From: Hevea brasiliensis
Taxonomy: Eukaryota; Streptophyta; Magnoliopsida; Malpighiales; Euphorbiaceae
Reading direction: 5' to 3'
Assembly: GCF_030052815.1 (NCBI RefSeq)
Contig: NC_079496.1
Span: forward strand, 16,135,100 to 16,199,099
Length of the DNA stretch: 64,000 bases
The notes below the pieces were generated by a model. It did not search any database. It was given only the letters and a program-made list of their open reading frames with translations, and was not told where the DNA came from. Made by a program: the position numbers and the translations under genes. Positions 62,401 through 64,000 of this stretch are shown piece after piece (position 1 is the stretch's first letter; every line of letters starts with the position of its first letter).

Positions 62401-63735
62401 ATACACTTACATGAGATCCAATCCGAGCATTCTGGAAAGCTTTAAGGACACGAGAAGTATTGCACGCCACCAAATAATCCACAGCTCTGAATTCTGCATG
62501 CAAGGAATCTACGGCTTTCACAACCTGCTTTACACAACACCACCACCACCACCACCACCATTCATGTATATGTTACTTGTCATAACAAAGAAGATATGTT
62601 ACAGCTGTTTGTACAAAAAGCATGACTTCTGCTTAAACTGAGGGAAGGACATTAGAATGCTAAACTTCCCTCATCTTGACTAAGCTACTAGAGCAGTATT
62701 CCATGCATCTCATAAACTTCCTCTTCTTTCTAAGGGTCATATTTGTAAACAACACCTATATCAATCTTGTCTAACCCTTTTACCATCAGAGTTAGCGGTA
62801 ACTTTTTTTTTTTTTTTTTACCTCTCTCCAGTGTGTCAGGACAGGATAGATTCCAGATAACATTTTCTCTTAATCTTCTACATTTCTAAGCAATGAAACA
62901 AATCCACAATTAAATTGAATTTTGCTGGGAATGATTGCATAAAAGTGACTCTTTGAATTAGCAAATGAAAACAGGCCAACATAACTATACCATATATCCA
63001 AATTTTATCTTTACTTCCTGTTTCAACTTTCTATTATTTTCTCAGCATCCATAGACTGCAACTGTATTAACCAAATTATAGCATTGGATTATTGCCAATG
63101 TTAGCATTAGAATAAACAACACACTTTGTTTTTTCCTCTCAAAGGAAAAATATCCATATATTATCGGCCAAAAGTTAATAATTATATTCATGTTTGATGA
63201 TTTTCTTCATTTTCATGACAACTATGCAGACAATCAACCAGATAACACAATCTTTTGAGTTTTGAGAAACTAAAATAAAGAGGAATATGACAAATCTAAA
63301 GTTGTGGTCTAAGCATACATTGAACTTATAAAGGTTAACATGATAAAATAGAGACCATAACTAACCACATGTATTGAAATTCAAATTATCCCATTGGTTA
63401 CGCATACTCTCAAGAACCAAACAGAGAAATAACCAAATTATACTTGCTGGGCTTTCTGAAAGTAACACTTTTTCACCAAGAAACGTAATGGGTCTTGATT
63501 TTTACAGAACAAAAAAAATTTGAGCTACTTTTCCTAGGTTACCGCATGTTCTAGTCTGCCAAATAGGAGAATAAACCAGATTATAGTAATGGGTTATACA
63601 GTTTATTACCTCAGGAACAAATGGATTGTCATGGCGGTGGAAAGAAACTTGAGTTCTTGAACAAGCTTTAACGGGCATGAAAACGCTCACCGATTGCACA
63701 GGATAAGCAAGAGTGGCGCAGCACAAGGCCCGCAT
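59404..63735 (-). CDS. PLP-dependent enzyme of the methionine gamma-lyase / aluminium-resistance (Alr, YnbB-like) family, 445 aa (12 exons)
   Basis: Exons (minus): 63735-63610, 62524-62411, 62051-61941, 61855-61793, 61671-61558, 61480-61331, 60932-60855, 60780-60559, 60471-60385, 60283-60164, 59711-59619, 59463-59404. Every intron is phase 0 GT-AG, and the product is 445 aa. Residues 1-40 (Cys, Arg, Ser and aromatic rich, few acidic) could be an organelle transit peptide. Family landmarks: HFGGSTGYGHDE (81-92), FFSGTHAI (118-125, binding the cofactor phosphate), AGAPYDTLEEVIG (143-155), RSCGYSWR (203-210), VMVDNCYGEF (234-243, Asp that pairs with the pyridine ring), GSLIKNPGG (259-267, Lys263 the expected Schiff-base lysine), RYHDTVQ-like RIARHDTVQ, and the end GGSHWTQWGLVLGEV. 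The fold is that of cystathionine beta-lyase-like enzymes; the plant substrate is not known to me. Confidence 0.95.
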
Positions 63736-64000
63736 CTTTATTACTCGGTGCCAGTGTTAGGAGCTGTAGGAGCCTGGAGGGACTTGTAATAGCAAACCGG
63801 TCAATATATAAATCCTGCCTTAAATTTTATTTGAAAAAATCTATTCAACTTAGCCTGGGCAAGGTCCGTTTCCGGCCCGGAACCGGAAGTGGGAAATCAG
63901 GATCCAACTAAATAATATTCTTAATTTTTATTTTATTTCAATTTTAATTTAATTTTAATTCGACTCTTTCAATTTAATTTTATAATTAAATTTTAATTTA
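63736..64000. other. Upstream region of the PLP-enzyme gene
   Basis: Promoter side of the minus-strand gene: moderately GC-rich to about 63900, then AT-rich. No further feature is seen. Confidence 0.4.

Noticed and set aside
62181..62641. Two plus-strand frames near 62200-62640
   Set aside because: They lie across introns and antisense to exon 2 of the PLP-enzyme gene; one includes a CCA triplet repeat of the intron.

Overview
The window is plant nuclear DNA: very AT-rich intergenic sequence, GT-AG introns, chains of nested retrotransposons, a BED-NBS-LRR disease-resistance locus and several short-exon housekeeping genes. Codon style, the BED-NBS-LRR class and the repeat types suggest a woody rosid (Malpighiales such as Hevea or Manihot would fit), but the sequence alone does not fix the species.

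Layout. (1) 1-4600: the LRR end of a resistance gene (copy A) running in from the left edge, its repeated 3' flank, and a decayed RTE-type LINE. (2) 4600-22135: AT-rich DNA, then one old minus-strand Ty3/gypsy element (6668-22129, 5-bp target duplication ATAAT). Its gag-pol is full of transition-type damage, its integrase is split by a solo LTR (10979-14953, TSD CTACA), and its 3' LTR edge plus 268 bp of flank is duplicated in tandem with a 1250-bp period. (3) 22135-32100: AT-rich DNA with microsatellites, a polyadenylated L1-like insertion, a two-part SINE-like retroposon, a roughly 55-bp minisatellite that received a second solo LTR of the same family (26899-30460, TSD TGCAT), an LTR-like relic, and a 222-bp internally deleted RTE derivative with its own 17-bp TSD. 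(4) 32330-41900: a complete BED-NBS-LRR gene (copy B, 977 aa, with a probable 5' UTR exon and intron), its 3' flank, then a truncated LRR-only copy (copy C) with the same flank. (5) 41900-45290: AT-rich DNA with two related terminal-inverted-repeat elements, one split by a 646-bp insertion. (6) 45440-49416: two small plus-strand genes, a 142-aa protein of unknown function and a 102-aa probable mitochondrial membrane protein. (7) 49832-54099: a minus-strand L1 3' fragment containing an entire RTE LINE (TSD 21 bp). (8) 54400-63735: a minus-strand six-exon gene for a probable plastid membrane protein with a CxxC/CxxC zinc ribbon, and a minus-strand twelve-exon gene for a PLP enzyme of the methionine gamma-lyase/aluminium-resistance (Alr/YnbB) family; all reading frames close exactly.

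The genes do not form one pathway. The common theme is an NLR locus that has duplicated its C-terminal half with the flank, next to transposon nests whose insertion order can be read from target duplications. No wholly new multi-gene system is evident. The most notable items are the MHD-to-MHG change in the only complete NLR, the LRR-only copies, the mobilised RTE deletion derivative and the microhomology-bounded 1250-bp duplication at an LTR edge.
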